Shown here in pieces: positions 1-8,636 of a stretch of DNA of 64,000 nt. Origin of the DNA: Methyloceanibacter caenitepidi (GTDB lineage Bacteria; Pseudomonadota; Alphaproteobacteria; Rhizobiales; Methyloligellaceae); the NCBI RefSeq assembly GCF_000828475.1, contig NZ_AP014648.1, positions 3,111,400 to 3,175,399 of the forward strand, read 5' to 3'. A model generated the notes under the pieces. The model had not been told where the DNA came from, did no database searches, and saw only the letters and a list, made by a program, of their open reading frames with translations. The position numbers were made by a program, and so were the translations under genes. The first letter of the stretch is position 1. Every line of letters begins with the position of its first letter.

Positions 1-944
1 TAGCGGTGGGACAGCTTCGGGTAGGCGTCGCGCACGGCCGCCACCAGCGCATCGACCACCTCCCGCTCCACACGGTTGGAGAGGTGGCGGCTGTCGGCCA
101 CGTCCTCGAACCCGCGCCAACGATCGGAGATTTCCTTGTCCTTCGCGAGCGTGTTGGTAATCAGCGTGAAGAGCCGGACATTGTCCTTGAACACTTTCGC
201 GAGCGCCTTGGCAGCATGCTTGCGGTTCTTCTCTTTCGGATCGAGAAGAAGGTTGAGTGTCGGTTCGAGGCTCAGTTCCTGGCCATCCACATCGAAGCGC
301 AGATTGGCCATGGTCTCGTTGAACAGCCGGTCCCAGGCGCCCCGCCCGGTAACTGCCTTCTCGTGGAAGAGCTGCTCCAGCTTGTCTTCGAGCTGGTAGG
401 GCTTTTCTTTGCGTAGATCCTCGATCCAAGGCCGGTAATGCCCGAAGGACGGCGTGGCGAGCGCCGTCTCGATCGCCGCGTCGTCGAGACGGTTCAGCTC
501 CAACGGAAAGAACAGAAGCTGCGATGAGATCGCGGTGATCGTCTCCTGGATGTCGCCGTAGAACTTCTGGCGCCGCGGATCGGTCGTGTCGGCGGCGTAG
601 AGCAGGCTGGCATAGGAGGCGACCCGCCCCAGCACGTCGTTCAAGGCCTCGAAGCTGCGAACGGCCTCCGCAAGCGCCTCGCCGCCCGCGCCACCGTCGA
701 GCAGCCCTTCGAGCTTGCCCGCATAGCGCTCATGCATGGCCTCGGCGTCGTGCCGGGCTTTTTCCAGATCGGCCTTGAGCGCGGGCGCCTCCGGGGCGTC
801 GTAGAGATCGCCGAGATTCCATTCCGGCAAATCGCCGAGCGCGGCGCCCTCTCCCGGCTTGGCGCCGGCCTTTTCGAGCGCCTTGGGCGAGAACGTTGCG
901 GAGAAATGGGGAAACAGGCCGGGAGCAAAGCAGGGGGGCAGCAT
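1..944 (-). CDS. pepF: Oligoendopeptidase F family (M3B) metallopeptidase, N-terminal part
   Basis: About 314 codons are present, and the gene runs off the left edge, so the HExxH zinc site of the M3 family lies outside the window. What is visible is the helical N-terminal region typical of PepF/M3 oligoendopeptidases. It includes WNLGDLYD near the start and the segments FNETMANLRF and EPTLNLLLDPKEKNRKHAAK, which match the family in this region. These enzymes are cytoplasmic zinc peptidases that cut short peptides. The start is the ATG at 944, with GAGGA about 12 bases upstream. The gene is divergent from the sigma-54 regulator at 1254. Family assignment is by recognition of sequence pattern; catalytic residues could not be checked. 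Confidence 0.8.
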   Translation of the reverse strand, partial: MLPPCFAPGLFPHFSATFSPKALEKAGAKPGEGAALGDLPEWNLGDLYDAPEAPALKADLEKARHDAEAMHERYAGKLEGLLDGGAGGEALAEAVRSFEALNDVLGRVASYASLLYAADTTDPRRQKFYGDIQETITAISSQLLFFPLELNRLDDAAIETALATPSFGHYRPWIEDLRKEKPYQLEDKLEQLFHEKAVTGRGAWDRLFNETMANLRFDVDGQELSLEPTLNLLLDPKEKNRKHAAKALAKVFKDNVRLFTLITNTLAKDKEISDRWRGFEDVADSRHLSNRVEREVVDALVAAVRDAYPKLSHR

Positions 945-1253
945 CAGTCTTGAAAATCCTCTCTGACGGGGTGCGAGTTGTGCCGGAGGCGATTCGCTAT
1001 CACCCGAATGCGTCGATTCCTTACGCCTAGTTTGGGTAGCGTCCGCGCGGCCCGCAAGGCCCTAAGAACGCTTTGTTGTGGGACGCAAAATTACGCATTC
1101 GCAACAGTTTCCCCAAAATCGAACTGCGATAAAGAACATGTTTACCCTTCGAGTGCACTGTTTTGGCACAGCAGGGGTCACGTAGCCTCAAGTGTATCGG
1201 CCTCATCGGCGCCTGCTCCAGTAGTTGTTTGCGTAACCAGTGAGTTTTGCGTC
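945..1253. other. Intergenic region between pepF and the sigma-54 regulator
   Basis: This 309-base divergent spacer should carry promoters for both flanking genes. The + strand reading frame of the regulator stays open back to 978, but the extra 92 residues match nothing in the response-regulator family, so it is treated as non-coding. A TGGCAC near 1163 resembles a sigma-54 minus-24 element, but no TTGC follows at the right distance. No confident sigma-70 hexamers, terminator or RNA structure were seen. Confidence 0.5.
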
Positions 1254-2762
1254 ATGCCCAAGTGCGTCTTGGTCGTCGATGACGACCCTACCCATCGCCG
1301 TATTCTTGAAGAGATTACGAGGCGGTTCGGCTACGAGGTTCAATCCGCCGATGGCGGCGAGGCCGCACTCGCTCAACTGCAGGCCGGCAATGCCGGCGAT
1401 ATCTCCCTGGTCCTTCTCGACCTGGTGATGCCCGGAACGGACGGCATGGCCGTCCTGAGCGCCATGCGCTCCCTCCCGAAAAAACCGCCGGTCATCGTGC
1501 AGACGGCCAATGGCAGTATCGACGCCGCGATCGCGGCCATGCGCGCCGGCGCGGTCGACTTCGTGGTCAAGCCCGTGAGCCCCGAGCGGCTCGAAGTCTC
1601 CATCAAGAACGCCCTCAAGATCGAAGCGCTGGCGGGCGAGATCAGTCGCATGAAGGCGTCCGCCGACGGGAAGCTCGGCTTTTCCGATCTCATCGCCGGC
1701 AGCGAGGCCATGGAGCGTGTCATCGAAATCGGACAGCGCGCCGCCTCATCGAATATCCCCGTCCTGATCGAAGGCGAGTCGGGCGTGGGCAAGGAGCTGA
1801 TTGCCCGCGCGATCCAGGGCGAAGGCGCGCGGAAGACAAAGCCCTTCGTGACCGTGAACTGCGGCGCCATTCCGGAGAACCTGGTCGAAAGCATTCTCTT
1901 CGGCCATGAGCGCGGCGCGTTCACCGGCGCAACCGAAAAGCGGGTTGGCAAATTCGTCGAGGCCGACGGCGGCACCCTGTTTCTCGACGAAATCGGCGAA
2001 CTGCCGCTGGATGCGCAGGTCAAACTGCTCCGCGCACTTCAGGAAGGCGAAATCGATCCCGTCGGCAGCAAGCAATCGGTGAAAGTCGACATCCGGCTCA
2101 TCTCGGCCACCAATCAGAACCTGATCAAGCTGGTGCAAGAGGGCCGCTTCCGCGAGGACCTCTATTACCGCCTCAACGTCTTCCCCATCTGGGTGCCGCC
2201 CTTGCGCGAGCGGCTGGCGGACGTTCCCGAGCTCATTCGTCACTTCACGGCGCGCTTCGCCGCCGAGGAAGGCAAGCGCATCGACGGACCCGATGCGGAG
2301 GCCGAAGCCATGCTCCAGCGTTACAGCTGGCCCGGCAATATCCGCCAGCTCGAGAATGCGGTGTTCCGCGCCGTGGTGCTCGCGGACTCGCCCACGCTGA
2401 CGGTCAGCGAGTTCCCGCAGATCGCCGCACACGTGGAAGGCTATGCGGTGACCGTGCCGCCTGCCCCCGCGCCGAGGGATCTCACTCCCCACATCGATGG
2501 GCCGGTCGTGCTCGGCCAGTCCGCCGACACGCCGAAGACCATTCACGTTCCGACTCGTAACGGCAAGGACTCGGTCGGCATCCCGGCCCTCAGCGCGAAC
2601 GGTGACATCCGATCTCTCGAGGATGTCGAGGCGGACATGATCCGGCTTGCCTTCGGACGCTACCGCGGCCGCATGACGGAGATCGCCAAGAGGCTCGGCA
2701 TTGGACGGTCCACGCTCTACCGCAAGATGCGGGAGATCGGACTCGAAGCGCGGCCGAACTAG
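1254..2762 (+). CDS. NtrC-family sigma-54-dependent response regulator
   Basis: A 502-residue, three-domain activator. The receiver domain (about residues 1-120) begins [11 protein letters not shown] and has the phospho-acceptor Asp56 in LLDLVMPG. The AAA+ domain (about 140-385) has Walker A GESGVGKE, the sigma-54 contact loop GAFTGA, Walker [12 protein letters not shown] and the arginine-rich [13 protein letters not shown] Fis-type helix-turn-helix closes the protein ([19 protein letters not shown]). It would bind upstream elements and drive RNA polymerase-sigma-54 when phosphorylated. The ATG at 1254 is chosen because the receiver domain begins there. No histidine kinase lies beside it. It sits 23 bases upstream of the L,D-transpeptidase gene in the same direction, which suggests co-transcription and a role in cell-wall or envelope control; the signal it senses is unknown. 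Confidence 0.9.
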   Translation: MPKCVLVVDDDPTHRRILEEITRRFGYEVQSADGGEAALAQLQAGNAGDISLVLLDLVMPGTDGMAVLSAMRSLPKKPPVIVQTANGSIDAAIAAMRAGAVDFVVKPVSPERLEVSIKNALKIEALAGEISRMKASADGKLGFSDLIAGSEAMERVIEIGQRAASSNIPVLIEGESGVGKELIARAIQGEGARKTKPFVTVNCGAIPENLVESILFGHERGAFTGATEKRVGKFVEADGGTLFLDEIGELPLDAQVKLLRALQEGEIDPVGSKQSVKVDIRLISATNQNLIKLVQEGRFREDLYYRLNVFPIWVPPLRERLADVPELIRHFTARFAAEEGKRIDGPDAEAEAMLQRYSWPGNIRQLENAVFRAVVLADSPTLTVSEFPQIAAHVEGYAVTVPPAPAPRDLTPHIDGPVVLGQSADTPKTIHVPTRNGKDSVGIPALSANGDIRSLEDVEADMIRLAFGRYRGRMTEIAKRLGIGRSTLYRKMREIGLEARPN

Positions 2763-2785
2763 GACGGAAAGGGGGAACAAGAGCC

Positions 2786-4708
2786 ATGAAGGCTACTTAC
2801 GCAACTGCACTGACGCTTCTTTGCGCGACTCTTCCGGTCCTGCCCGCGGCCGCCGCACAGGACGGGACGACCAGCACCGCGATGCTTGGCGCCGATCCGC
2901 GCAGCACCGAGTTCCTCCGCATGCAGATGTTCGATGCGAGCGCGAGCCCCGTCACGCCCGGCGCCGTGATGCAGACGCCAGCCATCGAAATACCGGCGAC
3001 CCGCGATCCGGTAGCGGTTAGCGCCGGGCCGGCCAAGCCCGCCGATCCTCTGCGCAAGGCAGTGCAGGCGCAGCTATCGCAAGGCGGTGCGGCTACGGAT
3101 AGCCTTCGAGCCGACGAGAAGACCGCGCTCGTTGACTACTACGCCGATCCGGACCTGCCCCTTCTGTGGGTGGACGGGCGCGGGCTGACGGCCCGCGGTA
3201 AGTCCGCGATGGAAGAGATCGCCCGCGCGGATGATTACGGCCTGGATGCGGCAGACTACAAACTGCCGGACCTGAGCAAACTCGACGAGGCCACACCGGA
3301 GGCGCTCGCGAAAGCGGAAATTCAGATCAGCCACGCGGTGCTCGAGTACGCCCGCGATGCCCGCGGCGGCCGTATCGATCCCCGGCGCATCTCGCGCAAT
3401 CTCGATCCGACCCTCGCCCTGCCGAAGCCCGCCGAGGTCATCCAGTCGATCGCCTACCGCCCGGATGCAGGCACGTATTTGCGCAGCTTCCAGCCGCAGC
3501 ATCCGCAATTTGAAGCCTTGCGCCAGAAGCTCCTCGCCTTGCGCGGCGGCAATACGGACACGGACGCCAAGGAACCCGAGATTCAGATTCCGAGCGGCCC
3601 CCTGCTACGGCTCGGCGACACCGACCCGCAAGTGACGCTGCTGCGGACGCGGCTCGGCGTGCCGCAGGGGAGCGACCCCGAACTCTATGACGAAACGGTC
3701 AGCGAGGCGGTGAAGCGCTTCCAGAAGACGCACAACACCGCGGCCGACGGCGTCGTCGGCCCCGGCACGCGGCGGCTCCTGAACAATCCGCACCTGCGCA
3801 ACGCCGGAAGCGCAACGGACATCAAGAAAATCCTCCTGAACATGGAGCGCTGGCGCTGGCTGCCCCAGGATCAGGGCCGGTTCTACGTCACCGTGAACGT
3901 GCCGGAGTTCATGCTGCGCGTGGTGAAAGAGGACGAGACGGTCTACACGACCCGCGTCGTGGTCGGAAAAACGAAGACGCCGACGCCGATCTTCTCCGAC
4001 GACATGAAGTCGGTGGTGTTTGGCCCGTATTGGAATGTGCCGAACTCCATCAAGACCGGCGAGATCCGGCCCTATATCCGCCCCTATGGCGGGGGCTGGT
4101 ACGGCCGCCGCTGGGACACCCGCGTGCTGCAGCAGCATGAACTGCGCATCAAGTACAACGGTCAGGAGATCGACCCGCAGGCCATCGACTGGGGCCGCGT
4201 GGATGTTCGCAAGCTGCACTTCTACCAGCCGCCGAGCCCCAAGAACGTGCTCGGACGCGTCAAGTTCGTGTTCCCCAACAAGCATGACGTCTACATGCAC
4301 GACACGCAGGACAAGCACTTCTTCAACAAGTCGGTCCGTGCGGAGAGCCATGGCTGCATGCGCGTGCAGAACCCGGACGAGTTCGCCGCCGTCCTTCTGA
4401 AGTACGACCGGAACTGGGGCGCGGATAAAACGCAACACGCCTTCAACACCGGCTACGACAAGCGCGTGGCGCTGAACAACGACATCCCCGTCTACATCAC
4501 CTACTTCACGCTTTGGGTGAACGACGATGGCTCGGTGACGACCTATGGGGACCTGTATGGCCACGATCGCCGCATGAGCGCCGCCCTGCTCAAGAACGGC
4601 CGGGACTATGCGGCGGTGAAGCGCCCCGCCGCAACGGCCGAGAATGAGCGGCAGACGGAAATGGCGCCGAGACGCGACGGCACGCGCTTCGCACGGACCG
4701 GATACTGA
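2786..4708 (+). CDS. L,D-transpeptidase (YcbB/LdtD-like) with peptidoglycan-binding domain
   Basis: A 640-residue exported enzyme. It has a clear signal peptide (MKATYATALTLLCATLPVLP, cleaved near AAA-AQ), then a low-complexity linker and a YcbB-type scaffold region around residues 90-250. A PG_binding_1 domain follows at about 270-335 (LRTRLGVPQ to GVVGPGTRRLL), then a YkuD catalytic domain at about 365-560. The catalytic motif is SHGCMRVQNPDEF, with nucleophile Cys near residue 523 and an upstream HDVYMHDT. Such enzymes form 3-3 meso-diaminopimelate crosslinks or attach proteins to peptidoglycan in the periplasm; 3-3 crosslinks are common in Hyphomicrobiales. It follows the sigma-54 regulator by 23 bases with GGAAC upstream. 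A hairpin lies just after the stop. Confidence 0.92.
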   Translation: MKATYATALTLLCATLPVLPAAAAQDGTTSTAMLGADPRSTEFLRMQMFDASASPVTPGAVMQTPAIEIPATRDPVAVSAGPAKPADPLRKAVQAQLSQGGAATDSLRADEKTALVDYYADPDLPLLWVDGRGLTARGKSAMEEIARADDYGLDAADYKLPDLSKLDEATPEALAKAEIQISHAVLEYARDARGGRIDPRRISRNLDPTLALPKPAEVIQSIAYRPDAGTYLRSFQPQHPQFEALRQKLLALRGGNTDTDAKEPEIQIPSGPLLRLGDTDPQVTLLRTRLGVPQGSDPELYDETVSEAVKRFQKTHNTAADGVVGPGTRRLLNNPHLRNAGSATDIKKILLNMERWRWLPQDQGRFYVTVNVPEFMLRVVKEDETVYTTRVVVGKTKTPTPIFSDDMKSVVFGPYWNVPNSIKTGEIRPYIRPYGGGWYGRRWDTRVLQQHELRIKYNGQEIDPQAIDWGRVDVRKLHFYQPPSPKNVLGRVKFVFPNKHDVYMHDTQDKHFFNKSVRAESHGCMRVQNPDEFAAVLLKYDRNWGADKTQHAFNTGYDKRVALNNDIPVYITYFTLWVNDDGSVTTYGDLYGHDRRMSAALLKNGRDYAAVKRPAATAENERQTEMAPRRDGTRFARTGY

Positions 4709-4734
4709 CCGATCTCGCCTGACCTTTAAGACTC

Positions 4735-4758
4735 GCTCCGCCCATTGGGGGGCGGAGC
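4735..4758 (+). terminator. Hairpin after the L,D-transpeptidase gene
   Basis: A perfect 9-bp stem, GCTCCGCCC pairing with GGGCGGAGC, around a 6-base loop, 26 bases after the stop codon. There is no T-run after it, so it may be a weak or Rho-assisted terminator or a 3'-end stabiliser. Confidence 0.5.
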
Positions 4759-5019
4759 ACGCTTGGCCGCCAACACCGGCGGCCACGCACCCTCCCGAAA
4801 AACCGCGCAATTTGGCCGATCAGAAATCGTTAACTACGCTCGGAAGTGCGTGTTTACGGTTAAGGGCTTTGCCTTGTTTTTCGCTCATTTTATTTGTTTA
4901 CTGTTGCTTATAGGTCGCAGTGGGGCACACGCGACTCCGGCACAGGATGGCCGCAAAGGCCTGGTGTCATTGGGGAAAGTCGGCTGATAACGCCGGCGAG
5001 GGTATACGGAAAGACGGGG
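4759..5019. other. AT-rich leader upstream of the DUF882 gene
   Basis: The stretch 4820-4915 is clearly AT-richer than its surroundings, with runs of T and repeated GTTAA/GTTTA words, as expected for a promoter. The best minus-10 candidate is TATAGG near 4909, but no convincing minus-35 partner stands at 16-18 bases. The downstream frame is open from 4894, but those 42 extra codons precede a good signal peptide and are not counted as coding. Confidence 0.4.
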
Positions 5020-6384
5020 ATGCGTTTTCGGGGGAGTCTTGTACGCCGCGCCATGCTGCGCGCTGCAATCGTGACGATGGGCGCCGCGGGCCTCATCGGT
5101 CAGATCACGGTTGCTTCCGCTGAAGACCGCACCCTTTCCATGTATGAGATCCACACCAAGGAGACGATCACCGTCACCTACAAGCGCAACGGCGTGTGGG
5201 ACGAAGAAGCCCTCAAGAAGCTCAACTGGTTCATGCGCGATTGGCGCGCGAACGAGCCGACCAAGATGGACCGGGAACTGATCGATCTCATCTGGACCTT
5301 GCACACAAGGCTGGGCTCCAAGGAACCCATCCACCTGATTTCCGCCTACCGCAGTCCTAAGACCAACGAAAAGCTTCGGCGCGCCGGCGGCGGCCAAGCG
5401 CGGCGCAGCCAGCACTGTTTGGGCAAGGCCTCCGACATTCACTTCCCGGACGTACCCGTGGCGAAACTCCGGGCTTCCGCCCTCATCCAGGAGGTGGGCG
5501 GCGTGGGCTACTACCCGAGGTCCGGCATCCCCTTCGTCCACGTTGATGTTGGCAACGTTCGCATGTGGCCGCGCATGCCGCGACTCGAACTCGCGGCTCT
5601 GTTTCCGGACGGCAAGACCGACTACGTGCCGTCCGATGGACGGCGGATCACCAAGGCGGACTATGACCGCGCCGAGTCCAAGGGCATGGTCGACCACGTC
5701 CTGATCGCGCAGGCGCAAGGGCTGGGCGGCACGGCCGTCGCTACCTTCACGCCGCCGCCAACGCCGAACCCGGTCCGGGTCATGGCGCAGCTCTCAGAGC
5801 CGCCGGCGGCCATGCCGGTGGTCGCGTCCGCGGCGGACACCCAATTCAAGCCCACCGACTTCAAACCCATGGCGCTCGCACCGGCAAACGCGGAGATTCC
5901 GGAGCCGGACAAGCCGTCTAACAATTTCGCGCTGGCAAGCCTTGGCGGGACCCTGCCCTGGGCGCGCGAGAGACCCCGTCCGATCGAGGCCAGCCAGGCC
6001 ATTCCGCCTCAGAGCCAGCAGCCGGGCGCCGGCGCTGTCACGGCCCAGGCCAAGGTGCCGAGCTATCAGGAAGCCAAGCCGGTCGATGCCCCCGCTTTCG
6101 ACGATGACCATCCGGACGACCTGACCTATGTCGCGGTCGAGACCGCGCGACTGATGGCCGTCCCCTCGATGGCGCACGACCGCGAGGTCGCCCCGATGTC
6201 CCATCCCGAACAGGGCAATGTCGACTACATGTTCCGTGATATGGACGGTTCAAGCCACTTCGGCCTGCGCCCCAGCTCGGGCTACCTGGGCCTCGCCAGC
6301 ATTCAGACACTGACGGGGCCGGCCGTCCCGAGCCTCTATGCCGCCGCCCCGAAAGACGGCCCGACGCGCCTCGCCGCCCGCTAG
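5020..6384 (+). CDS. DUF882 family protein (YcbK/peptidase M15-like), exported
   Basis: A 454-residue protein. An N-terminal signal or anchor segment (MRFRGSLVRRAMLRAAIVTM...ASA) precedes a DUF882/M15-like domain at about residues 40-195. The expected zinc-site pattern is visible: SAYRSPKTNEKLRR, then SQHCLGKASDIHFPD, then IPFVHVDVGNVR. This matches the His-Asp-His ligands of D,D-carboxypeptidase-like M15 folds. The remaining 250 residues are Pro/Ala-rich, low in complexity and probably disordered. The ATG at 5020 is preceded by GGGGA and begins the signal peptide; an ATG at 5053 is also possible. The gene follows the L,D-transpeptidase gene, in keeping with peptidoglycan trimming. Peptidase activity is inferred. 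Confidence 0.85.
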   Translation: MRFRGSLVRRAMLRAAIVTMGAAGLIGQITVASAEDRTLSMYEIHTKETITVTYKRNGVWDEEALKKLNWFMRDWRANEPTKMDRELIDLIWTLHTRLGSKEPIHLISAYRSPKTNEKLRRAGGGQARRSQHCLGKASDIHFPDVPVAKLRASALIQEVGGVGYYPRSGIPFVHVDVGNVRMWPRMPRLELAALFPDGKTDYVPSDGRRITKADYDRAESKGMVDHVLIAQAQGLGGTAVATFTPPPTPNPVRVMAQLSEPPAAMPVVASAADTQFKPTDFKPMALAPANAEIPEPDKPSNNFALASLGGTLPWARERPRPIEASQAIPPQSQQPGAGAVTAQAKVPSYQEAKPVDAPAFDDDHPDDLTYVAVETARLMAVPSMAHDREVAPMSHPEQGNVDYMFRDMDGSSHFGLRPSSGYLGLASIQTLTGPAVPSLYAAAPKDGPTRLAAR

Positions 6385-6432
6385 CCGAGGCCGCATGAAG
6401 GGCTGACTCGTCGGCCCCGCAGCACCATCGAA

Positions 6433-6696
6433 CTACGCCGCCTCGGACTCCTCCTCGTCCATGCCGAGCGCATGAAGATAGGTCGCAAGGATCATTTCTT
6501 CTTCCCGGCGCTTGTTGTCGTCCTGCTTCCTGATGCTGATGAGCTTGCGCAGCGCCTTGACGTCGAATCCATTGCCCTTGGCTTCCGCGTAGACCTCTTT
6601 CAGATCCGCGGAAAGCGCCGCCTTTTCTTCCTCCAGCCGCTCGATACGGGATACGAAGGCACGAAGCTGATCTTTGGCCGATGTCTGAAGCTGCAC
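6433..6696 (-). CDS. gapR: DUF2312 protein, GapR-like nucleoid-associated protein
   Basis: An 87-residue cytoplasmic protein that spans the full DUF2312 family length. It carries the hallmark segments [20 protein letters not shown] and [19 protein letters not shown]. In Caulobacter, GapR is a dimeric coiled-coil DNA clamp that binds overtwisted, AT-rich DNA ahead of polymerases and is needed for chromosome replication. The frame is open further upstream to 6801, but the GTG at 6696 is preferred: GAGGA lies 7 bases before it, and the upstream residues are unlike the family. The 184-base upstream spacer contains an A/T-rich stretch near 6840-6860 that may hold its promoter. Confidence 0.88.
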   Translation of the reverse strand: MQLQTSAKDQLRAFVSRIERLEEEKAALSADLKEVYAEAKGNGFDVKALRKLISIRKQDDNKRREEEMILATYLHALGMDEEESEAA

Positions 6697-6880
6697 GGTT
6701 TGTTCCTCAAGGCTTTTATGATGGTTCGATGAAGTCGCGAGCTTGGGGCCGAATCGGAACGGGCGGCAAGGCGCAACACCCGGCTTTTCCCGCTTATCCA
6801 AAGCCGCGCGCCACCCGGCGCGCTGCCGCCGCCCTAACTACTTATTTTTATTGATAATACCGGCTGGGGTCAGAAGTCGC

Positions 6881-7126
6881 TTACGTCTGGTACTTAGCCT
6901 TCCATTCCTCGTAAGGCATGCCGTAGACGATCTCCCGGGCTTCGTCCTTGTCGAGCGGCACGCCCCGCTCGTCCGCCGCCTCCAAGTACCACCTGGACAG
7001 GCAGTTCCGGCAAAAGCCTGCAAGATTCATCAAATCGATATTCTGGACATCGGTCCGCTCTTGCAGGTGCTCCACCAGCCGCCGGAAGGCCGCGGCCTCG
7101 ATCTCCGTTCTCGTCGTCTCGTCCAT
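6881..7126 (-). CDS. DUF1244 domain-containing protein
   Basis: An 81-residue small cytoplasmic protein. It matches the DUF1244 pattern: FRRLVEHLQERTDVQNIDLM, then NLAGFCRNCLSRWY with two conserved Cys in CRNC, then GMPYEEWKAKYQ at the end. No function is established for the family. The CxxC-like pair and the small size would fit metal binding, but that is speculation. AGAGGCAGG stands upstream of the chosen ATG, and the longer open frame upstream overlaps the preceding gene's stop. It follows the N-formylglutamate amidohydrolase gene by 14 bases, so the two are likely co-transcribed. Confidence 0.85.
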   Translation of the reverse strand: MDETTRTEIEAAAFRRLVEHLQERTDVQNIDLMNLAGFCRNCLSRWYLEAADERGVPLDKDEAREIVYGMPYEEWKAKYQT

Positions 7127-7140
7127 CGCGCACCTGCCTC

Positions 7141-8001
7141 TCAGTCGCCTGTGTGGGATCCGTGGTTCTCGATCCGATGCAGCCCTTCCGCAGACTGGAG
7201 CACGTCCGAAACCGCGCGCGCAAGATGCGCGGCCCACTCCGCCTGCCCCTCTTCGCCCAGAATCAGATCCTGGCGCACCTCGATCAGCGCGTGGGCAAGC
7301 CCGCGTGCCGTGGCATGCCGGTAGAGCGTATCGCCCTTGAGCTGACCGGAATACGGCACGTTGTCGCCAATCACCGCATCAGGGATCGTCCCCAGCTTCT
7401 CGAGCAGCGGCAGCGGCACCCGTGGGTCTTTGTCCCAAAGGACCGAGGCGTGCCAGGGTCTCGGATGCCCCTTCCAGGCCTGGGTAAAGCTGTGGATCGA
7501 TAGGATCACCGGCGGCTTGCCCGCCTCGATCCCGGCGTCGACGGCCCGGCCGATGGCGGCATCGTAAGGGCGATAAAAGCGGTCGAGCCGCTCTTCACGC
7601 GCCTCCGGGCTCAGCCGCACATTGCCGGGCACCACGAGCCCGTCAGCGACCTCCATGATGAGCGTCGGGTCGTCCAGGCCACGGTTCGGATCGATGAGGA
7701 GACGGGAGAACTGGCTGATGACCGCCGGCGCGCCCAGCATCTCGGCCAGGAACCGCGTGACGCCCTCTGCGCCGAGGTCGAAGGCGATATGCCGGTGAAG
7801 GTCCTCGGGCCGCAGTCCGAGGGTGTGCAAGTCCTCGGGCACGCGATTCTGGGCATGATCACAAAGGAGCAAAAGACCAAGCTTTACATCCCCTTCGATG
7901 GTCCGGTATGGCTTCTCGCTCAAATCTTCTTGTATCAAAGTATCCAGACTGAACTCCTGAAAGCGGTAGGGCCCAACGATACGACGATAGGCCCGCGACA
8001 C
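7141..8001 (-). CDS. N-formylglutamate amidohydrolase family protein
   Basis: A 286-residue member of the FGase family, metal-dependent hydrolases that release formate from N-formyl amino acids. Family landmarks are LLCDHAQNRVPEDL near residue 48, DLGAEGVTRFLAE, SRLLIDPNRGLDD and ILSIHSFTQAWKG. The start is GTG at 8001, with GAGG six bases upstream. A second, more canonical paralog is encoded at 35701. This copy belongs to the branch often seen outside histidine-degradation operons, and no hut genes are nearby, so the true substrate is open. DUF1244 follows in the same direction. The gene is divergent from DUF1036-pyk. Confidence 0.85.
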   Translation of the reverse strand: MSRAYRRIVGPYRFQEFSLDTLIQEDLSEKPYRTIEGDVKLGLLLLCDHAQNRVPEDLHTLGLRPEDLHRHIAFDLGAEGVTRFLAEMLGAPAVISQFSRLLIDPNRGLDDPTLIMEVADGLVVPGNVRLSPEAREERLDRFYRPYDAAIGRAVDAGIEAGKPPVILSIHSFTQAWKGHPRPWHASVLWDKDPRVPLPLLEKLGTIPDAVIGDNVPYSGQLKGDTLYRHATARGLAHALIEVRQDLILGEEGQAEWAAHLARAVSDVLQSAEGLHRIENHGSHTGD

Positions 8002-8138
8002 ATTTACCTCAAAGTGGGGTGGTGTTTTATGGCTATTGCCCCAGCTTTATAATCGAGCCCTGCCAGTCAGTGAAATGCAACCTATTCGAGGCTACTGTTC
8101 GGAGTTGGTCCAACGCCACTCCAGACCCTGAGATTTCG

Positions 8139-8636
8139 ATGTTTACTTCTAACGTGATACGAAACGCCACGCCCGTTTGGGCCACCCTACGCCGCTGGTC
8201 CGCCGCGGCCACGATGGCGGCCGTCCTCACCGCGCTTGGCATCGTGACGGGGACCGGCGTTTCATCCGCGAAGGCAGACCTGAAGTTGTGCAACACGACC
8301 GCGAGCCGTGTCGGCGTCGCGATCGGCTACAAGGACACCGAGGGCTGGGCCAGCGAGGGCTGGTGGAACATTGCTTCGCACACCTGCGAGACTTTGCTCA
8401 AGGGTGTGCTGATAGGCCGCTATTACTACATCCACGCAGTGGACTATGACCGGGGCGGTGAATGGGCGGGCGGCCTCTATATGTGCACGGACGACAAGTC
8501 CTTCACCATCCGCAACACAACCGACTGCGAAAAGCGCGGGCATAAACGCACCGGCTTCTTCGAGGTCGATACGGGCGAAGAGAGGGATTGGACAGTGCGT
8601 CTGACGGACCCAGAAGGCGAAGCAAAGAACCAATGA
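8139..8636 (+). CDS. DUF1036 family exported protein
   Basis: A 165-residue protein with a long signal peptide (about residues 1-47, ending in SSAKA). A DUF1036 domain follows, recognised from DLKLCNTTASRVGVAIGYKD and the paired aromatic strands ASEGWWNIASHTC, YYYIHAVDYDRGGEW and GFFEVDTGEERDWTVRL. The three Cys after the signal peptide (in LCNTT, SHTCET and TDCEKRG) could form disulfides. Its function is unknown; it probably sits in the periplasm. Its stop overlaps the pyruvate kinase start by four bases (ATGA), so the two are translationally coupled. This pairing is familiar in Hyphomicrobiales genomes, although no functional link is known. Confidence 0.82.
   Translation: MFTSNVIRNATPVWATLRRWSAAATMAAVLTALGIVTGTGVSSAKADLKLCNTTASRVGVAIGYKDTEGWASEGWWNIASHTCETLLKGVLIGRYYYIHAVDYDRGGEWAGGLYMCTDDKSFTIRNTTDCEKRGHKRTGFFEVDTGEERDWTVRLTDPEGEAKNQ

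Noticed and set aside
1160-1180. Possible sigma-54 promoter (TGGCAC) before the NtrC-type gene
   Set aside because: The minus-12 TTGC element is absent at the required distance, so only half of the consensus is there.
1746-2780. Long minus-strand open frame (344 codons) opposite the sigma-54 regulator
   Set aside because: It lies antisense to a gene with complete domain motifs, has no family resemblance, and is the usual mirror frame of GC-rich DNA.
3605-4810. Long minus-strand open frame (401 codons) opposite the L,D-transpeptidase
   Set aside because: Composition is rich in Val, His and Arg as in shadow frames, with no motif and no ribosome-binding site; the + strand gene is certain.
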